NCBI GenBank assembly: GCA_021234155.1
Contig: JAJEKV010000008.1
Coordinates: 20,307,959-20,371,958, forward strand
Reading direction: 5' to 3'
Source: Isoetes taiwanensis
Lineage: Eukaryota > Streptophyta > Lycopodiopsida > Isoetales > Isoetaceae
Length of the DNA stretch: 64,000 nt
How positions within the stretch are numbered: position 1 is the stretch's first letter; each line of letters begins with the position of its first letter. Shown piece after piece: positions 34,700 to 46,300 of the stretch. Both the position numbers and the translations under genes were made by a program. Under the pieces are notes generated by a model. It searched no databases. It was not told where the DNA came from and saw nothing but the letters and a program-made list of their open reading frames with translations.

Positions 34700-35000
34700 A
34701 TCACTCCATCGGCCGCCAAAACCCCGCAGACGACTTCCGGCCGCTTCCGCCATACACCTGTCCCCGAGAATAGACCCTCATTTCATGCTGGAAGTCGCCC
34801 AGAGCAACCAAGCCACACCAGCTCCCCGTGATGCCACCTCCTTGTGCCTTAGCGACTTCCTCACTTTACGCCTCTCTCTCTCGCCACAAGACTATTATGG
34901 GCATAGACGCTCACAATCCCCCATTCACAGGTGGGGTCTCCTCTCGCCTTTGATGATGACCCATTCCGCCCTGAACGGTCAGCCATGGTAAAAGTCACCC
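34700..35000 (-). pseudogene. Endonuclease remnant of the L1-type LINE
   Basis: Minus-strand reading gives WGIVSVYAHNSLVARER, the 'Y.I.N.YAPN....R..LW' strand of APE endonucleases. After shifts it gives GELVWLG and GDFQHEM, where the GDFN loop has Gln for Asn. The distance to the RT words (about 1.5 kb) is normal for an L1 ORF2. Confidence 0.65.
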
Positions 35001-37472
35001 TCACATGCATCTTCCATGCAAATGGCGCCCCACCTTAGAGGCCCTGCAGGTGGAAAATGCGAAAGAACAGATGCGCCCAAACATGTCCAACAAAGGCTCG
35101 AAAGTCCCCCTATGACATTTATGTTCCCCGGCTGGCACAAGATATCCGGGTCCGCCTATGGCGAACAGCCTTAACGCCACCTCGTTTCTTTTCGCTGGGC
35201 GAACGCACCGCACGTTCCAGCCTCAAAATCTTCTTGTCCATAGCCTCTACTGAGAAGAGGGATTCTTGCGATGCTTCTTCTTACGCCCCCGTCTTGCCGG
35301 TGAAGCAGGCCCTTGATCTGAGTCATACGGAACAAGAGCGAGCGGGTTATCTGTGAGTGCGACCTCAGCATCCAAATCCACCTCGTCTGCCCAAGAGCGC
35401 ACCCGGGCCACCTTATCGCTTCCATCCCTTCCGAGGGAGGCAAGCCCGGGTGGATGCCGCATCGTGAAACCGACGGCTGTCCCGCCGCCCAATAGCCGTC
35501 CGTAGCCCACTCGTAGGGATCGGCCACAAGCCCGCCTGCTCTCGGCCGATGTGAAGCAACTTCGGGCCACCGGCTCGCGGAGATAATCGGACGTATCCAT
35601 GCCGCCTCGCCTAATCGAACTGGCATGCTCTTCTTCGCCCCAAAAGATTCACAGATCAAGCGGACTATCTCAAGATGACTCCATCCACCACCGGGTCCCG
35701 GGCTAAAGGCGCCTCAACCCAAGTAGTTGTTCGACAGCTCTGGGTCTCTGCTCATGGGATCCTCCGCCTCCTGGGTGGACTCCCCGACGCGGCCTCAGAC
35801 CAGGTTTAACCCGCGAAGACTGAGGGATGGAAACATTCTTCCGATTCCCCCATTTAATGGCCTCGAGGGGAAATCGAAGTACCAAATACCGCCTAATAAC
35901 AACGAGGAGTAATGGGCTATCCGTTACAGTAAAGCAATACAAATCTTCTGGGCTCAACCATGGAGGGAGAAATATGCCCACCGAGCCCATTAGCGATCGC
36001 CATCATGAATTCGCGAACAACATTCGGCGGAAGATCCATCACTAAAACCAACACGATCTTCAAGGTCGACATGACCGAGCACTCACACCAGGTGTAATGT
36101 CGTAAATCAAATACCCCCACATGAGGTCAACCCTCTCGCAACTATCCTCCACCACTGGGGCGATCGAATATGAGGTGGAGGAAAAGTTATTGCCTGTGAA
36201 CTGCAAGGATCGGAACTACAGATCCTCAAACATTAAAGTAGTAGCAACCACCCACCGACTCTCCGTGTCCAAGACCCCGTAATACACCAACAACATCAAG
36301 ACGAGACCAAGTTGGAAATTGACTCGAGGTGGCCGGGCTGATGATCTTGAAGCCCCACTTTCACTGTGAAAGGGCACAATAGGGTCAACCCGCAACTCCC
36401 TCCCAGGCCGGGTTCAGAAGGCCAAAAGCCCCTCCATACTCGGCAGTGCTCTGCCACATCGCAGGCTCTGATCCACTCGGGAAACCGTGGACGCAGAGCC
36501 GGCTCACCTGTAGATTATCTCCGCCAGCAGCCCCTCCATTGCACTCATGCCCCTCCGCTGGCCCCTCCCCTAGACTTGAGCCTCGAATCTGCCGGGATTA
36601 TGAATATTAAGTGAAGCACACCATCACACCCCATGTATCGGTTGTGCTGTATACTGCCCGCATCGCGAAGTGGCTATCCCAAGAAGTGGGAGGCAGCAAG
36701 CTTGACCAAACGGGTTGCTCCAATGCATGACAATGCCTCTGGACTTCAAATCATCCCATCTCATGTGCATCCAAAGGCTCGAGGGCTTCCCCGCAGACCA
36801 CCTCCCCGCAGTCAGGTAGTGATGGAACCTCAAGGTCACCAAAGAGATGACGCCTCCCTCCTCCTCCCCGGGACCATAGGGCTCTCCTGCCCAGATCCCG
36901 TACCGCGCCCAAAACCCCGTCTGACCGGCTACAAACTTATCCACCAATCTGAGAGGCAAACTCGATTGGGCAAACTCCTACTTTGAAGTGGCCCACCGCC
37001 TCGCTTTGCACCGTCTTCAGGACCATCGATTGGGACTCTGGGTTTCGAAGCTCTGACGGCTGTACAAATTCAAACGTACGACCCAGTTGGCCTTTGAACT
37101 TTGGCGCCTAAATCCCTCCCTTCACCCCTCCCTTCCATCTCCGCAGTCGATCCGGTGAGAGGCTGCACCAGCCCAAGAAGCTGCCTCAGAATCCTAAGGG
37201 TGCCGATCAAGTATTCACCAAGAGAGTTCGGGCCAAGGCGGATTGGGCTCAATCAAGACCCGGCCCAACCACTGGACGGCCGAGCCCGAGCCGCCGGCCC
37301 GCTGAGGAGTCGATCGCCTCCCCGAGGCCGCCCATCCGGTTGTCCGCCATGCCGCCCATAGCTACGCCCATGCATCCGCCACGCCGCCAGCCGCATGCCG
37401 CCGCTTTAGCGCCACGCCTGGGCTAATCCTCCCCCATTTAGTGAGGTCAATTTTAACATCCCACAAAAGTCC

Positions 37473-37488
37473 GTTTCAATGGTTAAAG
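37473..37488. repeat. Target-site duplication, right copy (LINE 5' side)
   Basis: GTTTCAATGGTTAAAG, identical over 16 bases to the left copy, marks the 5' end of the minus-strand LINE. Such long direct repeats are the product of target-primed reverse transcription. Confidence 0.92.
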
Positions 37489-40300
37489 GTTATGCTTGGT
37501 GTATGAAATTCATTATGGAAATAGGGCAAATTATTGTCGCTGTATTTGTGGGTTTGGCGGATGGGCAGCGGGTCGGGTGCATGGTCTGATGCAGGCGCTA
37601 TGTTTTGGAAGGTTTTACATTCGGCAAATTTGGGAAGTGGATAAGAGATAGAATCGGCCCTCTTACGAGTCTATAAATCTGAGCTTGGGCAGCTTGCATT
37701 ACCCTGCTTGGTGAGCTTGATTTCATACATTTTTTCCTTGTTGTTTGTTTTGTTTCCATGAGGAGGGATGCTAGAAAGAGCAGGCGGGCAGCCAGGAATG
37801 AAGCGTCCCGAGTCTTCTTAGGAGATGCGGTGTGGCCTCAAGAAATGGTGTTGAGGATGAAGGCATAAAGCCTCATAGGCGTCAGTGTGACAGCAGGTGT
37901 GGCGGGAGCATGGATGCACCCCAAAGTTCTATGACATGCTCATTAATTACGTGAGAAGTGTTGCAAGATTGGTGTTGCGTGGGGAGGCGGTGACTTGACC
38001 GTCTGCATTACCCAGTGTGTCTTTAAACACTCACGAAGTCCCCTAGGTAGTGAATTTGGCCATGAAGCGGAGGTTTGGGTGGGGAGGTAAAAAGCATGGG
38101 GGGTTGTTCTTGTTTGTAAGGCATTAAAGAATACCATGCTCCATTGTTTCGAGGGGTAATAGGGTATTGCATGAAGGATATGGGAAGCCCCACTTCAAAG
38201 CTGCACAAGAAAAATGTTCTGGCCAATTGGAGATGGGCAGGACACAATTACTTGCTCTATGGTCTGGGGACATCAAGCATGTAGTAGTTTTGGATAACAG
38301 GAACCTCTTGGGAAGAGCCCTTCATTTTGTAAACTATCATGGTGGAAGAAGCGGTGAGTTTCTGCCTTGTATACACAATCACTAGGATCTTAGAACCGGT
38401 AAATTTGTGTTGTCTACTAATTTGGATCCTTCCTTCTAACACCTTTTATATCCCGGAAAGGCATAGAGTGGCCACTTGCTTTTGACACTAAACCCAAAGT
38501 CGCTTTGCCAAGTGATGTGAGGTGCATCTTTGTATGGCATCCCGGCCCGGGTTGGAACCCATTCGGTAGTTAGGAAGGGTAGAAAAATCTTGGGATGAGC
38601 TGCCTTTGGAGACATGGATGAGGAACCGTGGAAGGGGAGGATGATGAATTCAGGCCTCGGGGTTGTCGTGGACATGCACGGGACTGATTTCATACCTCTT
38701 GACACCCCCCGGATTACACAATGGCAATTGGGTGACTTGTGCTTGTAGGGGCTGCGGGTTTTTGTACATATGTTTCTCTTTGTTTTGATTTTGCATCTTT
38801 GTTTGCGGTTAATTCTTTATACGGACTAGAGATGGAGCATTGGTAATGGGAATGTGGGATGGAGATTGGGAATGGGGCTGCTGCTACGGCAATACTGTTG
38901 GAGTTAATCGGGATGGGGCCAAGCTGTCGGGGGATAAGCGTGATTAACATTGGCAATGATGAAGAGCCCATCTTCCCTCCTCACATACTCTTTGCTCTGG
39001 GTAGAGTTATCCATGATGTAATTCATAATGCAATGCCCTCTCTGTTGCATTCTTCCCGAGCAGGGCGTGTCGAGGTTGCTCACGGAAGTTGTGTCAAGCA
39101 TTAACATTAATACTCTTACTTAGAGTCTGTGGCGACCTACTGTCAGTTGTTTGGCCTGTTTGGCATTGGAGAGGCCGTTTCCCATGGAGTGGGAAGAGGT
39201 GGATGTCAAGTCAGGATGGCTTGACATATGTGGCATATGAATCGCAGCCGCGGGCTCTTCTTATCGAGGAATTGTGCGCCAATTGACACTTTGGCCAGCG
39301 CCACAATGCTATTATGAACAACAACTAGACTTTGGTATGCTTGTATGATTCTTTGCTTTGCTTTCTTTTTGTATGCCGCTTTGTGTGGCCAAGGTGCATG
39401 CATCGAGAAAAAGAACTAAAAATGCAAAAGGGATGTGGAAATGGGTTGCGGGTTTTGAAAAAAAAGTTTGTGTTTCATTGGAAAAACCCGGTTGTGTGTT
39501 TTGTGGCTTCATGTGATTGAATGTGGAAAAAGAAGCCGAAAAAAATGAAAAATAAAGGGAAAAGCATGGTGTGATTGCATGTGCATGTGCATGGGAATAG
39601 CCCCCGCCCTTTAAGGCGGGCCCAGTTACTTGGAGGCTATGGTGATGCGGAAGTTGAATCTGAGTCATTTCCTCATTTCACTTGTACTTGCAGCAGGGTG
39701 GTGGACGCAGCAGAAGGTACGGACTTATGTTGGTGCAGGCTTCTTTGGTGGCTGCAAACGTCGGCCTCAAGGCATAGGAAGCTTATCTTAGACTTTATTC
39801 TATTTTCAGATTGCTGCCTATTTCAGGCTATCTTCTAATTTGGGGTCAATGCAATATTCCTAAAGAATAGGGCCAACTAAGCGTTTGAATATCCGAGGGA
39901 ATATTCTTGCATCCTCCGGCTGGGAATACACGAGAGCATCCATCAGCGATATGATATGAACAATGGCTTCAACTTTGAGCTTCAAAATTTGAAGTGGGGT
40001 CAGCCTCCATGGGAAAATGGCGTGTAGATGGATGTCATTTTCCAATCACAAACATCATCAGGTGTTGCTAAACCAATAGTTTAATTCTAAATCCTAATTA
40101 ACAACATGTTTATACAAATTACACCTCATCCTTTCCTTTCATCAATCATTGCAAGCCCACATCAAATCTCTTACCTTTCCTTTTGTATTTTAGTACCACT
40201 TGACCTTTTTAGAAAGCAATACTATTTAAGAAGTTATAATATTTATAACATATGAGCTTCAAAATTTGAAGTGGGGTAATTTTCCTGCATAGCGAAGGAA
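37489..40300. other. Spacer between the LINE and the Sfi1-like gene
   Basis: There is no recognised gene. A TATA-like word (tctataaat, about 37670) is followed by an ATG at 37759 that opens a short basic frame (MRRDARKSRRAARNEASRVF, 36 codons), unlike anything I know. A 24-bp direct repeat built on the palindrome CTTCAAAATTTGAAG occurs near 39977 and 40256. Frames on both strands between 38.1 and 39.8 kb are mutually overlapping and unremarkable. Confidence 0.4.
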
Positions 40301-43300
40301 GCCACCATAGTTGCGTGCATTTGAATCATGCATTTGAATCGCTAGATAAATCAATGGTAGAAAAGGCAGAGATGTTCGATGATAACAAATTTTTCTGCAA
40401 ATGGCGTGTAGGAAAAGCCCGAACTTTAATGTCTCTAGTCGCCACGTGGCATGAGTTGAATGTTCGTACCTGGCAGTCTACCACCCAACTGCACACCTCT
40501 CAACCGGTGCTTGCTTCCTCACCTCCAAACCAGGGACTAGATTAAAATTCCTGTTTAATCTGCCAGCATAAACCGCCAGCGCATGGCTTCTCTCCAACAA
40601 AGTTTGGGCACTCCGCATCTATTTTATGACATTCGATAAAGAGGTAAACTTCCTGCATAGTCTAGCATTTGTCATCTATAAGAAAGTGTAATATCAGTAT
40701 GCCTGTTGTTTGTGACATTAATGAGTGCTTTCAGAATTTTTTCCAGCCAAAATGGAAATGAACACAGACGATTTTTCTAGTGAAGAGAGAGATGGTTCAG
40801 TTCATTTGTCAATTGATCACTCAAGGGTTGTAAGGTCTCCATCATTGAGTAAATTGGAAAGGCATGTTGCGAGTATGAATGACATGTCTAATCTGGCGAT
40901 TTCTGATTCTGGGCGTGGCTCAGCTTTTTCCCTTTCTCCATTGAGGAGGTTTGGGGTAAAAATGCGGCCTCCTGCACCAGATGCAGCAACATTGCGTCGG
41001 CAGGTATCAGCACTTCAAGGAGATTTATTAACACATCTAGAGGCTGAACAACAGTTGCAAGAACTCAATGATGAACTGCACCAAAGGTATGTTCTCTTCT
41101 GATCATTGTTCATTTAACGATTCTGACATATTTCTGTTTTGATTGCACAGGCTTGAGTTGTACATGACACAAAATCATGAAAACATCGAGAGAGCGGAGG
41201 AGGAGATGAATATACTGCATGACGAAATGGAAGAAACACTTAAGCTTCAATATGACCTCTCAAAACGGTACATATCGTAACTCTGGATTTCTCCATCTAA
41301 TGGATAAGTTTGCATCACCAATTTCAACTTCGTAATTTAATTGTTTCAATCCTTCATGCATCTCTCTCATTTAATTTGTGAGGAAAACAGGGCTTCCTCC
41401 CTAGAAGAGGAGAAGAAACTATTAGAGAATGAGATTCAAAGACACAATCAATATTTTGATTCTCAACGAGCTACTTTGCAAGCAGAAATCACCATCTTAT
41501 CTTTAAATGTCAAAGAGAAATTACATGCAGCAAAACAAACAAGCTCTTTAAAGGTGCCAATGTCTATTTTTCTCAGCTGATTCCCAAACACTCTAGAGTT
41601 CCTGCGTAATATAACCAATTTGTATTTAGTTGCAAGCTAATGGCTGCACACTAAATCACACTGCAAGGATGTTTTTTTTAGCAAAGAAGCCGCCACGACA
41701 TTTGATGGCACATGTAGATGCTTGTATGCCTTCTTTCATAAGGATGTAAAGATCAGATTCCTGGGATTTGCTTATTCTCTTTATTAAAAAATGACGCATA
41801 TACTCTATACTGTGAATTGCAGGAAGAGTTGCGGAATATCTTAGACAAGAATGCGGAGTTGGAGGAACTGCTGCACAAGAATTCAATTGATGCTGAAGTT
41901 CTTCAGCTTGAAGAAAATGATTTTAGTATAAAGATACATAACTTTCTAAAAGAGGTTAGTATTTGTGAAACTTGTGTACTCAAATGTTTGATGTTAAATA
42001 TCCAACTTCTTTTCTGTTACAGAAGGAATTTAAGAAAGCAGTTGAAAACATCTCCCAAAGAGCCCTGTTGCGTCGTATCTTTTACAAGCTAAGAAAGGCC
42101 AGTCAACAAAGAGCTATTGATAAGACTAAAAAGCTGGTTGCAAGTTTGTTCTGTAATATGAACAGATGTAGACATGCGCTCCATGCATTGTCCCTAGCTC
42201 AAAAACGCTCAAAACTTATGGAGCAAAGGAAAAAACAATACAATCTGGTCGTTACTAGCCTATTTCCATTTAAGTTTGTCAAAGTGTCTTGCTTATACAT
42301 ATATTATGCAGGAAAGGATATGGCTGCTGTGGTATACATGGCAGTTTGCATTGCTTATTCAAAAGAGATATAGAGCAGCTATTTCTCGCAAACAGAAGTC
42401 CGCTATCCAGGCTATGTTTTTGGGTTGGCACAACCTAAGCTGTGATTTTCCCATTCAAGTAAATGCAGCACGTGAACATTGGAAGCGCAAGCTTCAGCAA
42501 CAAGCTTGGGAACATTGGTCATGGTGGCTGATCTTCTTTTTGAGACCTAAGAAGATTAAATTATACAGTGCAAGATCATGCTTGATTAGAATGAGATGTA
42601 GGCAGTCATTTCAAATGTGGAGGACTCAGATGATGGGCAAACGTAATCGGTTGTTGAAACTACAAAAAGTTGACAATAACAGAAAACTTTGGTACCAGAA
42701 ATTTGTGCTGAACAGGTTACCATTATTTTCTTGACATGCAAAGCATATTAGATGTAAAAGAAACTTGAGCAGGTTCAAAACTAGTAAATCATTCAGCTTC
42801 TAACATCTTATTTTTGTTAGGTGGAGAGCTTGGATGAACAAGAGGCGATATAAGAAATTCTGTATGCATAAGTCCAGTTTGAAAAGAGCAGCTTACTATT
42901 GCAGAACAGCTATTAGATGTTGGAAGAGCTATATAGAATTGAAGACGCATAAAAAGATTTTGACGACCATCTCATTGAAACACTATACTCGATCAATCAC
43001 TGCCAAGGTTATTTGCAACATTATTCTTCTTTTTTGCTGCTTGTTCGGCTCCCGACAATCTCCATGTCTTAATATCCAGAGCTTATATTCCTTGCTTTAG
43101 TTCCTATCTATACAATTTTATTTATAATATGAAATCATTGCCCCTAGTTCTGCAATACATTGTCATACTCACATTTGGCAATGTAGTACCCTTTTATTAA
43201 TTTGTCCTTCCTATGACCTGTGTAGGAATTCGAAGCATGGAAACAAGTCATTGGGCTCCAAAAAAGGCTACAGGATGCAGTTACTAGGTTTGACCACGCA

Positions 43301-46300
43301 TGGCTTAGGACTGCCGTTGCGGCTTGGAAGCAGTATTATGCGCTTATGTCTGCCAAGTAAGAAACTGAAGGTCTTTTGATATTGTCATAAGGATAGACAA
43401 TTTTCGAGGGACTAATTGTCTACAGATGGCAACAGAAAGCAAAACCAAAGGAAAGCAATAAGGATCAGGGCAAACTGTGAACGTAAGGTACGACTTGTGA
43501 GTTTTGTTAATTTTAATGAGCTTTTAGCACACTAATATTTTATGAGATTCCATTGTTAATCAGATGCTCGCTCATGCATTTCGTGCATGGCTAGAGGAAA
43601 AACTCTGGAGAAAGTACGTGTCTCATCTTGGACATCATTTAGCATCTTGGTGGCAGCATAATACTCTGCATGCATTATTCTATATGTGGATACATGCAGC
43701 TATAGTGAAAGTATTGGATGCAAATGCAACTATTCAAAGTCACCTTTCTGATGAGAAGGTATAACATATATGAGCCATTATACATAGGACACTAATAGAT
43801 TAGATAACATCCATATCACGCCTGAGTTCAAACTTGGATGTTCTGGAACATGTTATATTTTCTTGGAGAAAGCTAAGTACTTGAAATCGTCTAGGAGAAG
43901 TGCGATGAACTGATGAATCAGACCAGTCAAACAAGCGTTGAAAACCTGCATGTGATTGATCGGATTCATGCCTTATCTTCGGAGATCGCTACCTTGAAGT
44001 CAACAATCAGGGAAAAGGACGATCTACAAGAAGAGCTTCGGCACACATTAGAAGATGGTGCAGCTATTGAAAGTTCTTTGAGAGGGGAGATAGAAGAGCA
44101 GCAGTGGCATATGGAAGAACTTAGAGAACAGTTTACAACTTTCCAGGTATTTTCTTTCTCTAGTAGTTCAAAATTGACCTGTTGGAAATTTTTCTGTACA
44201 TGCACACATAAGCAGAAAAGATAACTGAAACTAGACATAGACAAAAAGATACTTTACAAAAGGGATGGTGGGCTAGTCCATGTATGAACAAACACGCATA
44301 TCTCTTAGCCACAGATGGACCTTGTGCTTGCGATACTGCCATCTGCATGGTACTCAATCTTATGCATCTAATGGCCTTCTTATCCTTCTAATGGCTTCCA
44401 TTGCACACCTGGAAAGGAGTGGGGTTCACTAATGATAATCTCAGGTTCTAAACTGCCATAAGATTCAGAAGTTCATGCAGAACAAGTTTGGCTCTCCCAA
44501 GGCTTTGTATCTATCCTGATGAAAATAATACACATGTGAATATAGTGAACTGATCGTCAGTCATAATAGTGTGGAAGCTAAGCAGCAGAATATCTAAGGT
44601 CCACATCTGGTATACATGAAATATTCAAACTTGGCTCTCAGTTAAAGCAGATCCTGAGGAGGAATAAGATCTCCTAAACTAGCTCTTTAAACTGCGGGGT
44701 GAGAATTCAGTCTAGATGTCTCAGACTTAGTAGCTTTGTAATTGCACATGGAATGAACTAGGATAAGTGATAGTAAAAGAAATGAAACGGACCAACAAAA
44801 TCACCAAACGTGTTTCCAATATTTATCAAATGAAGCACCCGTATTATTCTTATGAACCATACCACATCTAAGAAGTTTTAAAATGAAGGTGATTTTCAGC
44901 CAAAAAAGGGAGGTCTATTTCCGTTCTTCCAAATGCACCTTATTGCTACTTGCTGATGGTAGTGAGAAAGATATTAGATCCATTAACGATGTGACAACCA
45001 CCTTGAGAAATAACATTAGTAATCCAAATTCGAAAAGGCATAAACTTTTGGCAAAGTTGAAGATGTAAATAAGCTTCAATAGCCCTCTCGGTTGCCTTAT
45101 ATAGAGAATCAGATACAACGGTATGAACTCCCTTTTCAAACAAAGAAAGGAGCACCAGAGCACCAGCAGTGTCTATGACACTGGGCTGCCATCTCCAACC
45201 ACTATATCCTGGATTAGGCACCTTGACCAACATTTTATCAGCAGGTTGCATGACCTCCAGCACCATCATTTGTGATTGTAACATCTCTGGTTGAAGTAGA
45301 AAGCATTTTATTCATACATTGGAGCCAGTGGAACCACATGCTTTCAGAATACTCAACCGTGTGATACTCTCGACCACCTCACCCTCGTCTTGCATCCTTT
45401 GAAAAAGCCTCGAAGCAGAATAAAACTGCCATGTTGGGTGTATCCTCTGATCATTGCACCCCAGAACAATTTATCAGTCCTCATCCAATTCTCTTCTTTT
45501 TTTTTTCTTTTTTCTTTTTGGTGAAATGGCAGGGGTATATATTACTTGTAAAACTTACATGGTAATATACAAAAATCAAGGTCTCAAAATGCTAAGTAGT
45601 GGCATGAAGCCAACTACCAGACGGGTAGAGTGCATTATGCAGCCCCCCTCCCCTACGTGGCTGATATCTGGCCGTCCATGTTTGAAATGAAGGGCTAGGA
45701 TAGCGCCACGTAGGGGAGGGCTACCAGACTCCTCCACAGGAAAAAATATTTCAAAACAAACATTCATAAGTGCATTTGCAATACAATATCCCATTGTAGT
45801 CCCACTCCATGATCTGCTCGTGTATCGACCTGTCCTTCTCGATAGCCACCATGCTATCACAAGCTCTCAAGGTGCTAAAGAATGCAGCTATTCCTGGTGT
45901 TAAGCCATCCTGTTGCATTTGCTGTATCGCAGATAAGTCTTTGTTCATAGAATGCATATCCTGCTATCATTACACTCCATGTCACCACATCTCTGTTAGG
46001 CAAGTGTTTAAACAGGTTAAATGCTTCCTTTATGAACTCCCCCATTTAGCATACATGTTTACAAGAATATTTCTAAGAACAGTATCCCATCCTACCCTTT
46101 GGAAGGGTTTCTGTCTTTGAGCAAGCTGAAAGAAGAGCATTGTACACGTTCCTATCACTCTTCAGGCTAGATAGTTCTATTTTGTGGTACGATTCAAGAA
46201 CTCTCCTGCCTTCACCTAACTAATTATTTGCCCCTAAAACTTCACTCCATGTGAACAGAGCCGACTTCACAACTTTATTGAATGCCCGATTTGCGTGAAA

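Larger units (their letters stand above)
31349..37472 (-). mobile_element. L1-type LINE, near full length, with oligo(A) tail and 16-bp TSD
   Basis: A 6.1 kb insertion is delimited exactly by a 16-bp target-site duplication at 31333-31348 and 37473-37488. On the minus strand it ends in 15 A residues (31349-31363 as T). Coding blocks run in LINE order on the minus strand: an endonuclease GDFQ loop (34799-34788), RT block GVRPGLPFGP (about 33315-33270) and the post-RT words SMAGRVTVAKSVLCS (about 32870-32820). The upstream 37.4-35.7 kb would hold ORF1, but I recognise no zinc knuckle there. All frames are broken. The length fits a full-length plant L1, and the clean TSD argues for a fairly recent insertion, at odds with the heavily broken frames. 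Confidence 0.85.

Noticed and set aside
44946-45284. Firm call of an acyl-CoA thioesterase
   Set aside because: Only the VIDTAGAL word resembles the hotdog helix; neighbouring strands do not fit, so the fragment is left unidentified.
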